Positions 30,632 to 39,550 of a stretch of DNA of 64,000 nucleotides are shown in pieces; position 1 is the stretch's first letter; every line of letters starts with the position of its first letter. A model generated the notes under the pieces. The model searched no databases and was not told where the DNA came from. It worked only from the letters and a program-made list of their open reading frames with translations. The position numbers were made by a program, and so were the translations under genes. Source of the stretch: Demequina sp. NBRC 110053. Lineage in GTDB: Bacteria > Actinomycetota > Actinomycetes > Actinomycetales > Demequinaceae. The stretch is taken from assembly GCF_002090095.1 (NCBI RefSeq), contig NZ_BBRJ01000002.1, positions 1,674,817 through 1,738,816 on the forward strand. Reading direction: 5' to 3'.

Positions 30632-31029
30632 CAGTGAGCGCCCCCGAACACGTTCATGAGGTGGCGCGGCAGGAAGCCGGCCATCAGCACGGCGAAGATG
30701 CCCCACACGATCCATACGAGCATCCGCTGGTGGCGCAGCGCCCAGTTCCAGCGGTCGACGGCGATCACGCGCAGGCCGTTGAAGGCGTGCAGGATGATCG
30801 CGCCCACGAGACCGGCCTCGACGATCCCGAAGATGGGGGACTTGTAGTGCCCGATGATGAGGTTGTATGCCTCAGGCGACACGCGCACGAGCGACGTGTC
30901 GATCACGTGGATCACCAGGAAGAAGAAGATCGCGACGCCGGTCGTACGGTGCACGACCCACATCCACATGCCTTCGCGGCCTCGATACAGCGTGGGTGCG
31001 GGGGACACGGGTTTCTCCCTTGAGGTCAT
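30631..31029 (-). CDS. sdhC: Succinate dehydrogenase cytochrome b subunit SdhC
   Basis: 132 residues. Y-R-G-R-E-G-M-W-M-W-V-V-H-R-T-T-G-V is the typical quinone-site/first helix region, and H in I-L-H-A-F-N-G-L-R is the probable haem ligand. Three membrane helices. First gene of sdhCDAB. The 5' leader is CA-rich and has no clear Shine-Dalgarno sequence; a minus-strand TAGGAT at 31076-31071 is the likely -10. Confidence 0.94.
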   Translation of the reverse strand: MTSREKPVSPAPTLYRGREGMWMWVVHRTTGVAIFFFLVIHVIDTSLVRVSPEAYNLIIGHYKSPIFGIVEAGLVGAIILHAFNGLRVIAVDRWNWALRHQRMLVWIVWGIFAVLMAGFLPRHLMNVFGGAH

Positions 31030-31070
31030 GCGTGTGTGGTGTGTCTGTGTGGTGCTTCTGCGGTGCCCCC

Positions 31071-31080
31071 ATCCTAATGT
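31071..31080. promoter_or_regulatory. Overlapping divergent -10 elements for sdhC and manC
   Basis: On the minus strand TAGGAT (31076-31071) points to sdhC; on the plus strand TAATGT (31075-31080) lies seven bases before the GTG of the guanylyltransferase gene. The two hexamers share two base pairs. Confidence 0.45.
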
Positions 31081-31087
31081 GGACTCC

Positions 31088-32170
31088 GTGACTCAGAATT
31101 CCACGCCCTCGCGCACGATCGACGGCTTCGTCCCCGTGGTGCCGGCGGGCGGGGTGGGATCGAGGCTGTGGCCGCTGTCGCGACCCGACAGGCCCAAGTT
31201 CCTGATCGACCTGCTCGGCACCGGCTCGACACTGATCCAAGACACGGTCGCGCGGCTCGCCCCCCTGAGCGCCGAGGTGATCATCGTGACCGGCGAGCGG
31301 CACGCCTCCGCGGTCGCCGCCCAGCTGCCCGATCTCGACGAGCGCGCCATCGTCGCGGAGCCCAGCCCGCGCGACTCGATGGCGGCCATCGCGCTCGCGG
31401 CAGCGCTCATCGAGCAGCGCCACGGGGAGCAGATCATGGGCTCCTTCGCGGCGGATCACGTCATCCCCGACGCCGATGCCTTCCGCGAGGCGGTGGCGAC
31501 GGCGGTGGGCGCCGCTCGGACCGGCAAGGTCGTCACCATCGGCATCGAGCCCACCGGGCCGTCGAGCGCGTTCGGCTACATCCGCTCGGGCGCAGCGCTG
31601 GCCGATGCCCCGGGAGCGTTCGAGGTCGAGGCGTTCACCGAGAAGCCCGACCACGAGGCGGCCGCGGCGATGCTGGCCTCAGGGGGGCACGTGTGGAACG
31701 CGGGCATGTTCGTGGTGTCGACCTCCGTGCTGCTGGGCCATCTCGCGCGCCTGCAGCCGTCCCTCGAGGCCGGAGTGCGGCGGATCGCCGCGGCGTGGGA
31801 CGGGCCCGGCAGGGCCGATGCGCTCGCGGAGATCTGGCCCACGCTCACGAAGATCGCCATCGATCATGCGATCGCCGAGCCGGTCGCCGCCGAGGGCGGC
31901 GTCGCCGTGGTGCCCGGCTCGTTCGCATGGGACGACGTGGGTGACTTCGACGCGCTCGCATCGATGCTGAGCGCCGATGCGGATGGCGTGATCCGCATCG
32001 GCCGCGATGCTCCCGTCTCCGTCGTCGACGCTCCGGGAGCCGTCGTGGTCGGCGGCACCAAGCCGCTGGCTGTGGTGGGCATCGCCGATGCGGTGGTCGT
32101 CGAGACCGACGAGGCGCTGCTGGTGCTGGGCCGCCACGCCGCTCAGCGGGTCAAGGATGTGCGGCTCTAG
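31088..32170 (+). CDS. manC: Mannose-1-phosphate guanylyltransferase
   Basis: Makes GDP-mannose from mannose-1-phosphate and GTP for mannosylated glycans and lipoglycans. 360 residues, single-domain type without the isomerase half. Visible motifs are the nucleotide-binding P-A-G-G-V-G-S-R-L-W-P-L-S-R-P-D-R-P-K-F, E-P-S-P-R-D-S-M-A-A-I, F-A-A-D-H-V-I, F-T-E-K-P-D and W-N-A-G-M-F. The GTG at 31088 has TAATGT seven bases before it, another leaderless-type start. The phosphohexomutase at 48434 could provide mannose-1-phosphate. Confidence 0.92.
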   Translation: MTQNSTPSRTIDGFVPVVPAGGVGSRLWPLSRPDRPKFLIDLLGTGSTLIQDTVARLAPLSAEVIIVTGERHASAVAAQLPDLDERAIVAEPSPRDSMAAIALAAALIEQRHGEQIMGSFAADHVIPDADAFREAVATAVGAARTGKVVTIGIEPTGPSSAFGYIRSGAALADAPGAFEVEAFTEKPDHEAAAAMLASGGHVWNAGMFVVSTSVLLGHLARLQPSLEAGVRRIAAAWDGPGRADALAEIWPTLTKIAIDHAIAEPVAAEGGVAVVPGSFAWDDVGDFDALASMLSADADGVIRIGRDAPVSVVDAPGAVVVGGTKPLAVVGIADAVVVETDEALLVLGRHAAQRVKDVRL

Positions 32171-32391
32171 CAGGCAGGTCCCTCCCGAGCCACGCCCTGG
32201 ACGCTGCTGGCGTGCCATCGCACGCGCACGAGATGTGCGCTAGATCACACCTACCAGGGCGGATCGATACCAAACCGTTGCCGTGCCGCAACGTCTGGGC
32301 GAGAACACGAAACAAAGCGCACGTAGCATGGGAGCCGACGCACCTGCCTGGCGTACCCAACAGGCACGACCCAAATGTGAGGGAACTACAC

Positions 32392-33465
32392 ATGAAGAAC
32401 ACGATTCGCTTCGGTGCCATCGCCGCTGCTGGTGCGCTCGCGCTCGCCGCGTGCGGAACCGCCCCCGAGGAGGAGCCCACGGCTGCCGAGACCGGTGGCA
32501 CCGAGTCCGAGGCGCCGGTCGAGGAGGTCGACTTCAAGGCCTGCATGGTGTCCGACCAGGGTGGCTTCGACGACGCCTCTTTCAACCAGTCCGCATACGA
32601 GGGCCTGCAGCGTGCCGCCGACGAGCTCGGCGTCGAGATCGCGCAGGCCGAGTCGACCGCCGAGTCTGACTACGGCCCCAACCTCGACGCGCAGGTCGCT
32701 GCGGGATGCGACCTCATCATCACGGTGGGCTTCCTCCTCGGTGACGCGACCCTCGCCGCCGCGCAGGCGAACCCTGACGTGAACTTCGCGATCGTGGACT
32801 TCGGCTACGAGGAGCCCGTCGAGAACATCAAGCCCCTCTTCTACGAGACCGACGAGGCGGCGTTCCTCGCCGGCTACGCCGCCGCCTCGGCGACGCAGAC
32901 CGGCACCCTCGGCACCTTCGGTGGCATCAACATCCCCACCGTGTCGATCTTCATGGACGGCTTCCTCGCCGGCGCCAACTACTACAACGAGCAGAACGGC
33001 GCGGACGTGACGGTGCTCGGCTGGGACGGCGCTGACGGCTCGTTCACCGGCGACTTCGAGAACCAGGCCAACGGCCAGAACACGGCGCAGGGCTTCCTCG
33101 ACCAGGGCGCGGACATCGTGATGCCCGTCGCCGGTCCGGTGGGCCTGGGCGCGGCGCAGGCCGTGCAGGCGGCAGGCGACGCGTGGCTCATCGGCGTCGA
33201 CTCCGACTGGACGCAGTCCGCTCCCGACTACGCCGACGTGATCTTCACCTCGGTGCTCAAGAACATCGGCAACTCGGTGTTCGACACCATCGAGGCCTCG
33301 ATGACCGAGTACACGAACGAGCCCTACGTCGGCACCCTCGAGAACAGCGGCGTGGGCGTCGCGGACTTCGCCGAGGGCACCGTCTCCGATGAGGTCGTCT
33401 CCGAGCTCGAGACCATCGCCGCCGCGATCATGAACGGCGAGATCGAGCCGTCGACCGCGGGCTAA
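32392..33465 (+). CDS. BMP-family nucleoside-binding lipoprotein
   Basis: Substrate-binding protein of a nucleoside ABC importer (BmpA/PnrA/NupA family). 357 residues. Lipobox L-A-L-A-A-C with lipid attachment at C21; a Glu/Thr-rich linker follows. The family core is visible: V-S-D-Q-G-G-F-D-D-A-S-F-N-Q-S, I-I-T-V-G-F-L-L, A-F-L-A-G-Y-A-A, G-G-I-N-I-P-T-V, V-M-P-V-A-G-P-V-G-L-G and I-G-V-D-S-D-W-T-Q. The ATG follows GAGGGA by about eight bases and a 221-base leader. Two permeases, an ATPase and salvage enzymes follow, confirming nucleoside uptake. Confidence 0.93.
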   Translation: MKNTIRFGAIAAAGALALAACGTAPEEEPTAAETGGTESEAPVEEVDFKACMVSDQGGFDDASFNQSAYEGLQRAADELGVEIAQAESTAESDYGPNLDAQVAAGCDLIITVGFLLGDATLAAAQANPDVNFAIVDFGYEEPVENIKPLFYETDEAAFLAGYAAASATQTGTLGTFGGINIPTVSIFMDGFLAGANYYNEQNGADVTVLGWDGADGSFTGDFENQANGQNTAQGFLDQGADIVMPVAGPVGLGAAQAVQAAGDAWLIGVDSDWTQSAPDYADVIFTSVLKNIGNSVFDTIEASMTEYTNEPYVGTLENSGVGVADFAEGTVSDEVVSELETIAAAIMNGEIEPSTAG

Positions 33466-33503
33466 GTGCCTGATAGGGGACATATCTCCCCACCCCCAAC
33501 TCG

Positions 33504-33539
33504 CGAGGGGCGTGCCGCTTGGACGCGGCACGCCCCTCG
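33504..33539 (+). terminator. Hairpin between binding protein and ABC ATPase genes
   Basis: A perfect 15-bp stem (33504-33518 with 33525-33539; CGAGGGGCGTGCCGC) and a 6-base loop, 38 bases after the lipoprotein stop. Likely a partial terminator or 3'-end stabiliser that lets the binding protein be made in excess over the transporter. Confidence 0.7.
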
Positions 33540-33590
33540 TGCTTGACTTGAGGAGCCGCGCGGGCGGCTCGGTGCTGAGAGGACGATGGC

Positions 33591-35114
33591 GTGAAACTTG
33601 AGCTCCGTGAGATCACCAAGCGGTTCGGTGACTTCACCGCGAACGATGCGATCAGCATCACGGTCGAGAGCGGCACGGTTCACGCGCTGCTGGGGGAGAA
33701 CGGCGCGGGCAAGTCGACGCTGATGAACGTCCTGTTCGGGCTGTACGACGCCGACGGGGGCGAGATCCTGCTCGACGACGAGCAGGTGACGTTCGCCGGG
33801 CCAGGCGACGCCATGGCGGCCGGCATCGGCATGGTCCACCAGCACTTCATGCTCGTCCCGGTGTTCACCGTCGCGGAGAACGTGATGCTCGGCCACGAGC
33901 AGGTGAAGGGACCGGCGAAGCTGCTCGACGTGGACGCCGCGCGCGAGAAGGTCCGTGAGCTGTCGGAGCGCTTCGGCTTCGACATCGATCCCGACGCGCT
34001 GGTCGAGAACCTGTCCGTGGGCGCGCAGCAGCGCGTCGAGATCATCAAGGCGCTGTCGCGCGACGCGGAGGTGCTGATCCTCGACGAGCCGACCGCCGTC
34101 CTCACGCCACAGGAGACCGACGAGCTGCTCGAGATCGTGCGCCAGCTGCGGGACTCCGGCACGGCCGTGGTGCTCATCACCCACAAGCTCCGCGAGGTCA
34201 AGGCCGTCGCGGACACCATCACCGTCATCCGTCGCGGCAAGGTCGTCGGCACCGCGGAGCCCAGTGCTTCGCAGGAGGAGCTCGCGTCCCTCATGGTGGG
34301 GCGCGACGTGTCCATGACCGTCACCAAGGGAGACGCCGAGGTGGGCGGCGTGATGCTCGAGGTCATGGACCTCACCGTCGTCGACGAGGACACGCAGGTC
34401 ACCGTGCTGGACACCGTGTCCCTCGACGTCAGGCGCGGCGAGATCCTCGCCGTCGCTGGCGTCCAGGGCAATGGGCAGACGGAGCTCGCGGAGGCCCTGC
34501 TGGGCGTCATCAAGGCGGACTCGGGAAGCGCGCTTCTCGACGGCGAGGAGCTGCTGGGGCGTTCCATCCGCGACAACCTGGACGCGGGCATCGGGTTCGT
34601 GCCCGAGGATCGCACCGAGGACGGGGTGGTCTCGGCCTTCACCGTCGCGAACAACCTGATCCTGGACCTGTACGGCCACGCGCCGTACTCGCGCCGCGGC
34701 GCGATCGATCCGAAGGCCGTCGCCAACCACGCCGACGAGCAGGTCGAGCGGTTCGACGTGCGCACCACCTCGATCGAGTCGCTCACGGGCGCTCTGTCGG
34801 GTGGCAACCAGCAGAAGGTCGTCCTCGCTCGCGAGCTCGCCAGGGACCTCAAGCTGCTCATCGCCTCTCAGCCCACGCGAGGGCTCGACGTCGGGTCCAT
34901 CGAGTTCGTGCACAAGCGCATCATCGAGGAGCGCGACAAGGGCGTCGCCGTCCTCATCGTGAGCTCGGAGCTCGACGAGGTCTACGCGCTCGCCGACCGC
35001 ATCGCGGTCATGTACCACGGGCGGATCGTCGACATCGTCGAGCCCGACACCGATCGCGACACGCTGGGCCTGATGATGGCCGGCGCACACGGAGCTGAGG
35101 AGGAGGCCGCGTGA
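33591..35114 (+). CDS. Nucleoside ABC transporter ATP-binding protein (tandem NBD)
   Basis: 507 residues with two nucleotide-binding domains, as in NupO/RbsA-type importers. NBD1 has Walker A G-E-N-G-A-G-K-S-T, signature L-S-V-G-A-Q-Q-R-V-E and Walker B L-I-L-D-E-P-T-A-V-L-T-P-Q-E. NBD2 has a degenerate Walker A (G-V-Q-G-N-G-Q-T-E-L) and signature L-S-G-G-N-Q-Q-K-V-V-L-A, with S-Q-P-T-R-G-L-D in place of the usual Walker B glutamate; this asymmetry is normal in the family. The GTG start follows GAGAGGA. Overlaps the next gene by four bases. Confidence 0.94.
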   Translation: MKLELREITKRFGDFTANDAISITVESGTVHALLGENGAGKSTLMNVLFGLYDADGGEILLDDEQVTFAGPGDAMAAGIGMVHQHFMLVPVFTVAENVMLGHEQVKGPAKLLDVDAAREKVRELSERFGFDIDPDALVENLSVGAQQRVEIIKALSRDAEVLILDEPTAVLTPQETDELLEIVRQLRDSGTAVVLITHKLREVKAVADTITVIRRGKVVGTAEPSASQEELASLMVGRDVSMTVTKGDAEVGGVMLEVMDLTVVDEDTQVTVLDTVSLDVRRGEILAVAGVQGNGQTELAEALLGVIKADSGSALLDGEELLGRSIRDNLDAGIGFVPEDRTEDGVVSAFTVANNLILDLYGHAPYSRRGAIDPKAVANHADEQVERFDVRTTSIESLTGALSGGNQQKVVLARELARDLKLLIASQPTRGLDVGSIEFVHKRIIEERDKGVAVLIVSSELDEVYALADRIAVMYHGRIVDIVEPDTDRDTLGLMMAGAHGAEEEAA

Positions 35115-36511
35115 GCGACCAGCAGAAGCCGCGCGGCAAGGGCAAGGGAAAGAGCTCGGGCAAGGGCGCGCCACAGCGCGAGGCCGAGGCGACCGACACC
35201 GAGAGCCCCTCTGGCGACGTTCGCGAGGACTCGGCCACCGCGTCGGCCTCCTCGACCGATGCGACGGCAGTGGAGGCCACGGCGCCCGAGCCCGAGGGCT
35301 CGGGCGGGAGCACCGAGCCCGCGTCGTCGGACGAGCAGGCGCCACGCGCGCAGTCGGTGCTGAGGGAGATCCTCGAGAGCTCGACCCTCGTGGTGATCAT
35401 GGCGATCCTCGCGTCGCTCGCGATCGGCGGATTGCTCATCGTCTTCGCGGACGAGGCGGTCCGCGAGGCATCGGCGTACTTCTTCTCTCGCCCCGGCGAC
35501 ACGTTCTCGGCCATGGCCGATGCGCTGGGCGCCGCCTACTCCGCGATGTTCCAGGGCGCGGTGCTGAACGTCGACGCCACCACGTTCGCTGGGATGATCA
35601 AGCCGTTCACGCAGACCCTCACGATGGCGACGCCGCTCATCTTCGCTGGCCTCGGACTCGGCATCGGGTTCCGCGCGGGCCTGTTCAACATCGGCGCGCA
35701 GGGGCAGCTGCTCATCGGCGCGACGCTCGGCGCCTACGTGGGGTTCGCGTGGCACCTGCCGTGGGGCATCCACCTCATCGTGGCTGTCCTGGGCTGCGCG
35801 CTGGGCGGCGCGATCTGGGGATTCATCCCCGGCTTCCTCAAGGCGCGCACGGGGGCACATGAGGTGATCGTCACGATCATGCTCAACTACATCGCGCTCA
35901 ACCTGGTGTCCTGGCTCCTCACGCTCGACACCTTCCAGCGCGAGGGCTCCGACAACCCCATCACGCCGGTCGTCGACGAGACGGCGCAGTACCCGCTGAT
36001 CCTCGGATCGGGGTTCAACCTCCACCTGGGCTTCCTGCTCGCGCTCGCGTGCGCGTGGGGCGTGTGGTGGCTCATGGAGCGCTCGACGCTGGGCTTCGAG
36101 TTCCGCGCCGTGGGCGCCAACCCCCACGCCGCGCGCACCGCCGGCATGAGCGTGTCGAAGGCCTACATCCTCGTCATGGTGATCGCTGGTGCGCTCGCGG
36201 GTCTGGCGGGATCGGCGCAGGTGCTGGGGACCGAGAAGGTGCTGACGACCGCCACGGCTGGCTCGCTCGGCTTCGACGCGATCACGGTCGCGCTGCTCGG
36301 GCGCTCGCGTCCGCTCGGAACCGTCATGGCCGCGATCCTCTTCGGCGGCCTCCGCGCATCGGGCCCGACGCTCCAGGTGCAGGCGGGGCTTCCCGTCGAC
36401 ATCATCTTCGTCATCCAGGCACTGATCGTGCTGTTCATCGCCGCCCCGCCGCTGGTCAGGAGCATGTTCCGCCTGCCTGCACCGGCTCATGAGAAGGAGG
36501 TGGCGGCATGA
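35111..36511 (+). CDS. Nucleoside ABC transporter permease 1
   Basis: 466 residues. An ~80-residue charged, Lys- then Glu/Ser-rich cytoplasmic N-terminus, unusual for the family, precedes a BPD_transp_2-type permease with about ten membrane helices. Family blocks: L-T-M-A-T-P-L-I-F-A-G-L-G, F-R-A-G-L-F-N-I-G-A-Q-G-Q, A-R-T-G-A-H-E-V-I-V-T-I-M-L-N-Y, and G-F-D-A-I-T-V-A-L-L-G-R. The GTG overlaps the ATPase stop and its own end overlaps permease 2 (ATGA), so the transporter is translated as a coupled unit. Confidence 0.93.
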   Translation: MSDQQKPRGKGKGKSSGKGAPQREAEATDTESPSGDVREDSATASASSTDATAVEATAPEPEGSGGSTEPASSDEQAPRAQSVLREILESSTLVVIMAILASLAIGGLLIVFADEAVREASAYFFSRPGDTFSAMADALGAAYSAMFQGAVLNVDATTFAGMIKPFTQTLTMATPLIFAGLGLGIGFRAGLFNIGAQGQLLIGATLGAYVGFAWHLPWGIHLIVAVLGCALGGAIWGFIPGFLKARTGAHEVIVTIMLNYIALNLVSWLLTLDTFQREGSDNPITPVVDETAQYPLILGSGFNLHLGFLLALACAWGVWWLMERSTLGFEFRAVGANPHAARTAGMSVSKAYILVMVIAGALAGLAGSAQVLGTEKVLTTATAGSLGFDAITVALLGRSRPLGTVMAAILFGGLRASGPTLQVQAGLPVDIIFVIQALIVLFIAAPPLVRSMFRLPAPAHEKEVAA

Positions 36512-37806
36512 GCACGACCGCCGTCGACGCCCCCGCAGCGCCCGGATCGAGCGCGCCGCGAGGCCCCCAGCGGACCAAGTCCTGGAGGGCCACCATCGGC
36601 CTCGGGGTGGTCGCGCTGCTGTCCCTGCTCGTGTTCGGGCTCGGCACGCCCACCGGCGTGGAGACCACCTTCAGGGTCGCCACGAGCACGGACTTCATCC
36701 AGCTCCCCAGCCTCACCGTCCCCGCGAAGGCGGCCGCCGTCACCCTGTCGCTCCTCGCGCTCGCGTTGGTCGGCTTCGTCGCCTACCGCGCGAACCAGTA
36801 CCGCAAGGTCGGGATCTGGCTTCCGATCGTGTTCGGCATGGCGGTCATGGGAGCCCTGCTGACGTGGGCCGGAGCCGACCGGTCCGGCACGACCATCCAG
36901 CTCACGGGGCTCCTGACCTCCGCGCTGTTCCTGTCCGTGCCGCTCGTCTTCGGCTCGCTCGCCGGCACCCTGTGCGAGCGCTCGGGCATCATCAACATCG
37001 CGATCGAAGGGCAGCTGCTCGCCGGCGCGTTCCTCGCGGCGCTGATCGCCTCGATGGTCGGCAACGCCTACGTGGGCCTCATCGCCGCCCCCATCGCCGG
37101 CGCTCTGGTGGGCTGGCTGCTCGCCGTGTTCTCGACCAAGTACTGGGTCAACCAGATCGTGGTCGGCGTGGTGCTCAACCTCCTGGTCCTGGGGCTGACG
37201 AGCTTCTTCTTCAGCACGCTGATGAGCGACAACCCCGAGCTCAACCAGCCGCTCAACATGCCCGACATCGCGATCCCGCTGCTGTCCGGCATCCCGGTGA
37301 TCGGCCCCGTGCTCTTCGACCAGAACCTGCTGGTGTACATCATGTACGCGGCGGTGGTCGTCATCCAGATCATGCTGTTCCGGTCGCGCTGGGGGCTGCG
37401 TGTGCGCGCCGTGGGCGAGCACCCGAAGGCAGCGGACACCGTCGGCATCAAGGTCAACCGGACGCGCGTGCGCAACACGGTCCTGGGCGGTGCCGTCGCC
37501 GGGCTGGGCGGCGCGTTCTTCACCGTCGCGTCGGGCCTCGCCTTCGGCAAGGACATGTCCGCCGGCAAGGGCTACATCGCGCTCGCGGCGATGATCCTGG
37601 GCCGCTGGAGCCCCAAGGGCGCGCTGGCGGCCGCGCTGCTGTTCGGCTTCGCCGACGCTCTCCAGCAGCAGCTCGGCATCATCGGCTCCGACATCCCGTC
37701 GCAGTTCCTGCTGATGACGCCGTACCTCGCGACCATCTTCGCGGTCGCCGGACTCGTGGGCCACTCCCGCCCGCCGGCCGCGGAGGGCACGCCCTACAAG
37801 AAGTAG
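36508..37806 (+). CDS. Nucleoside ABC transporter permease 2
   Basis: 432 residues, BPD_transp_2 family (NupQ/YufQ-like). Family blocks: L-T-S-A-L-F-L-S-V-P-L-V-F-G-S-L-A-G, C-E-R-S-G-I-I-N-I-A-I-E-G-Q, V-N-Q-I-V-V-G-V-V-L-N-L, and G-K-G-Y-I-A-L-A-A-M-I-L-G-R-W. Pairs with permease 1 to form the membrane channel. The ATG overlaps the preceding stop. Cytidine deaminase follows 29 bases downstream. Confidence 0.93.
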   Translation: MSTTAVDAPAAPGSSAPRGPQRTKSWRATIGLGVVALLSLLVFGLGTPTGVETTFRVATSTDFIQLPSLTVPAKAAAVTLSLLALALVGFVAYRANQYRKVGIWLPIVFGMAVMGALLTWAGADRSGTTIQLTGLLTSALFLSVPLVFGSLAGTLCERSGIINIAIEGQLLAGAFLAALIASMVGNAYVGLIAAPIAGALVGWLLAVFSTKYWVNQIVVGVVLNLLVLGLTSFFFSTLMSDNPELNQPLNMPDIAIPLLSGIPVIGPVLFDQNLLVYIMYAAVVVIQIMLFRSRWGLRVRAVGEHPKAADTVGIKVNRTRVRNTVLGGAVAGLGGAFFTVASGLAFGKDMSAGKGYIALAAMILGRWSPKGALAAALLFGFADALQQQLGIIGSDIPSQFLLMTPYLATIFAVAGLVGHSRPPAAEGTPYKK

Positions 37807-37835
37807 TTCCGCCATCACCAGAAGTGGGAGGCCAC

Positions 37836-38234
37836 GTGCCTGAGATCGACTGGGAGGCCCTGCGCGCGCGAGCGCGCGAGGTGGCCACCAGGGCGTATGT
37901 GCCGTACTCGACCTTTCCCGTGGGCGCCGCCGCGCTCACGGACGGCGGCGAGATCGTCGTGGGCGCCAACGTCGAGAACGCCAGCTACGGATTGACGCTG
38001 TGCGCCGAATGCGCGCTGGTGTCGAAGCTGCACGTCGACCATGGAGGCGGGCGCCTGGTGGCGTTCACGTGCGTGGACGCCAACGGCGACCTGCTGGCCC
38101 CGTGCGGGAGGTGCCGGCAGCTGCTGTTCGAGCACGGCGGCCGGACCCTGCTGGTCGACACCGCCGGCGGCGTGATGACCATGGACGAGTTCCTGCCGGG
38201 AGCCTTCGGGCCCGACGACCTGGGGAGGGTGTGA
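37836..38234 (+). CDS. cdd: Cytidine deaminase
   Basis: Hydrolyses cytidine and deoxycytidine to uridine and deoxyuridine. 132 residues, the homotetrameric type. Zinc site: C56-A57-E58 (Glu58 catalytic) and C90/C93 in P-C-G-R-C-R-Q; N-V-E-N-A-S-Y-G-L-T binds the ribose. The GTG start at 37836 follows GGGAGG. The in-frame open sequence upstream lies over permease 2 and is not coding. The stop shares a base with the deoA start. Confidence 0.96.
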   Translation: MPEIDWEALRARAREVATRAYVPYSTFPVGAAALTDGGEIVVGANVENASYGLTLCAECALVSKLHVDHGGGRLVAFTCVDANGDLLAPCGRCRQLLFEHGGRTLLVDTAGGVMTMDEFLPGAFGPDDLGRV

Positions 38235-39541
38235 TGACCGAGCGACACGATGCGGTGGATGTGATCCGCGCCAAGCGCGACGGCAAGGCGCTCAGCGACG
38301 ACCAGATCGACTGGGTGGTCGACGCCTACACCCGCGGCGCGGTCGCGGACGAGCAGATGAGCTCCCTCGCGATGGCCATCCTGCAGCGCGGCATGGCCCG
38401 CGAGGAGATCGCGCGCTGGACGCAGGCGATGATCGCGACCGGCGAGCGGCTGGACTTCTCGGACCTCGGCAAGCCCACCGCTGACAAGCACTCGACCGGC
38501 GGCGTGGGAGACAAGATCACGCTGCCTCTGGCACCGCTGGTCGCCGCTCATGGCGTCGCGGTGCCGCAGCTGTCGGGGCGCGGGCTCGGCCACACGGGCG
38601 GCACGCTCGACAAGCTCGAGTCGATCCCCAGCTGGCGAGCGTCGCTGTCGAACGAGGAGATGCACGCGCAGCTGCGCGACGTGGGGGCCGTCATCTGCGC
38701 GGCGGGCTCGGGCCTCGCTCCCGCCGACAAGAAGCTCTACGCCCTGCGTGACGTGACCGGCACGGTCGAGTGCATCCCGCTCATCGCGAGCTCGATCATG
38801 TCCAAGAAGATCGCCGAGGGAACCGGCTGCCTGGTGCTCGACGTCAAGGTCGGCTCGGGCGCGTTCATGAAGGACCTCGAGTCCGCCCGCGAGCTCGCGG
38901 CCACCATGGTCGACCTGGGCACCGATGCGGGGGTGCGGACCTCGGCGCTGCTCACCGACATGTCCACGCCCCTGGGTCTCACGATCGGCAACGGCCTCGA
39001 GGTCGAGGAGTCGGTCGAGGTGCTCGCGGGCGGCGGGCCCGCTGACGTGGTGGAGCTCACCGTGGCCCTGGCTCGCGAGATGCTCGCCGGCGCCGGCATC
39101 ACCGATGTCGACCCCGCCGATGCGCTGAGGGACGGCCGGGCGATGGACGCCTGGCGCCACATGATCGCCGCGCAGGGCGGAGACCCGGACGCCAGCATGC
39201 CCGACGCCCCACACGTCGAGGAGGTGCGCGCCCCGTCCGATGGCGTCATCACCAGGCTCGATGCGCTTGGGGTGGGTGTCGCCGCGTGGCGCCTGGGCGC
39301 GGGACGTGCGCGCAAGGAGGACCCGGTCCAGGCGTCGGCGGGCGTGCGCCTGCACCGCACGCTCGGCGAGCGCGTGGCCAAGGGCGACGTCATCATGACG
39401 CTCCACACCGAGACCGAGTCGCGCATGCCGCGCGGTCTCGCGGCGCTCGAGGAGGCGTGCGACGGCGCCGGTGCGGTCGAGATCGGCGAGCAGGCTCAGG
39501 AGCGTCGCATCGTGCTCGACACGGTGGGCACCGCCACCTAG
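38234..39541 (+). CDS. deoA: Thymidine phosphorylase
   Basis: Phosphorolysis of thymidine/deoxyuridine to base and deoxyribose-1-phosphate. 435 residues with the three family domains: N-terminal helices (DVIRAKRDGKALSDDQIDW), the phosphate-binding K-H-S-T-G-G-V-G-D-K loop, the nucleoside-binding region (SGRGLGHTGGTLDKLESIP, then L-R-D-V-T-G-T-V-E), and the C-terminal domain. TGATG overlap with cdd shows coupling. Its product can be processed by the phosphopentomutase/DeoC route. Confidence 0.96.
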   Translation: MTERHDAVDVIRAKRDGKALSDDQIDWVVDAYTRGAVADEQMSSLAMAILQRGMAREEIARWTQAMIATGERLDFSDLGKPTADKHSTGGVGDKITLPLAPLVAAHGVAVPQLSGRGLGHTGGTLDKLESIPSWRASLSNEEMHAQLRDVGAVICAAGSGLAPADKKLYALRDVTGTVECIPLIASSIMSKKIAEGTGCLVLDVKVGSGAFMKDLESARELAATMVDLGTDAGVRTSALLTDMSTPLGLTIGNGLEVEESVEVLAGGGPADVVELTVALAREMLAGAGITDVDPADALRDGRAMDAWRHMIAAQGGDPDASMPDAPHVEEVRAPSDGVITRLDALGVGVAAWRLGAGRARKEDPVQASAGVRLHRTLGERVAKGDVIMTLHTETESRMPRGLAALEEACDGAGAVEIGEQAQERRIVLDTVGTAT

Positions 39542-39544
39542 GTT
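39539..39544 (+). promoter_or_regulatory. -10 element, leaderless-type start at 39551
   Basis: TAGGTT overlapping the deoA stop codon, six bases before the ATG. This would allow the next gene to be transcribed independently of the operon. Confidence 0.45.
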
Positions 39545-39550
39545 GTGGGG

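Noticed and set aside
36489-37835. A 581-codon fusion of permease and cytidine deaminase
   Set aside because: Only the last 132 codons are coding; the rest is an off-frame of permease 2, and GGGAGG marks the true cdd start.
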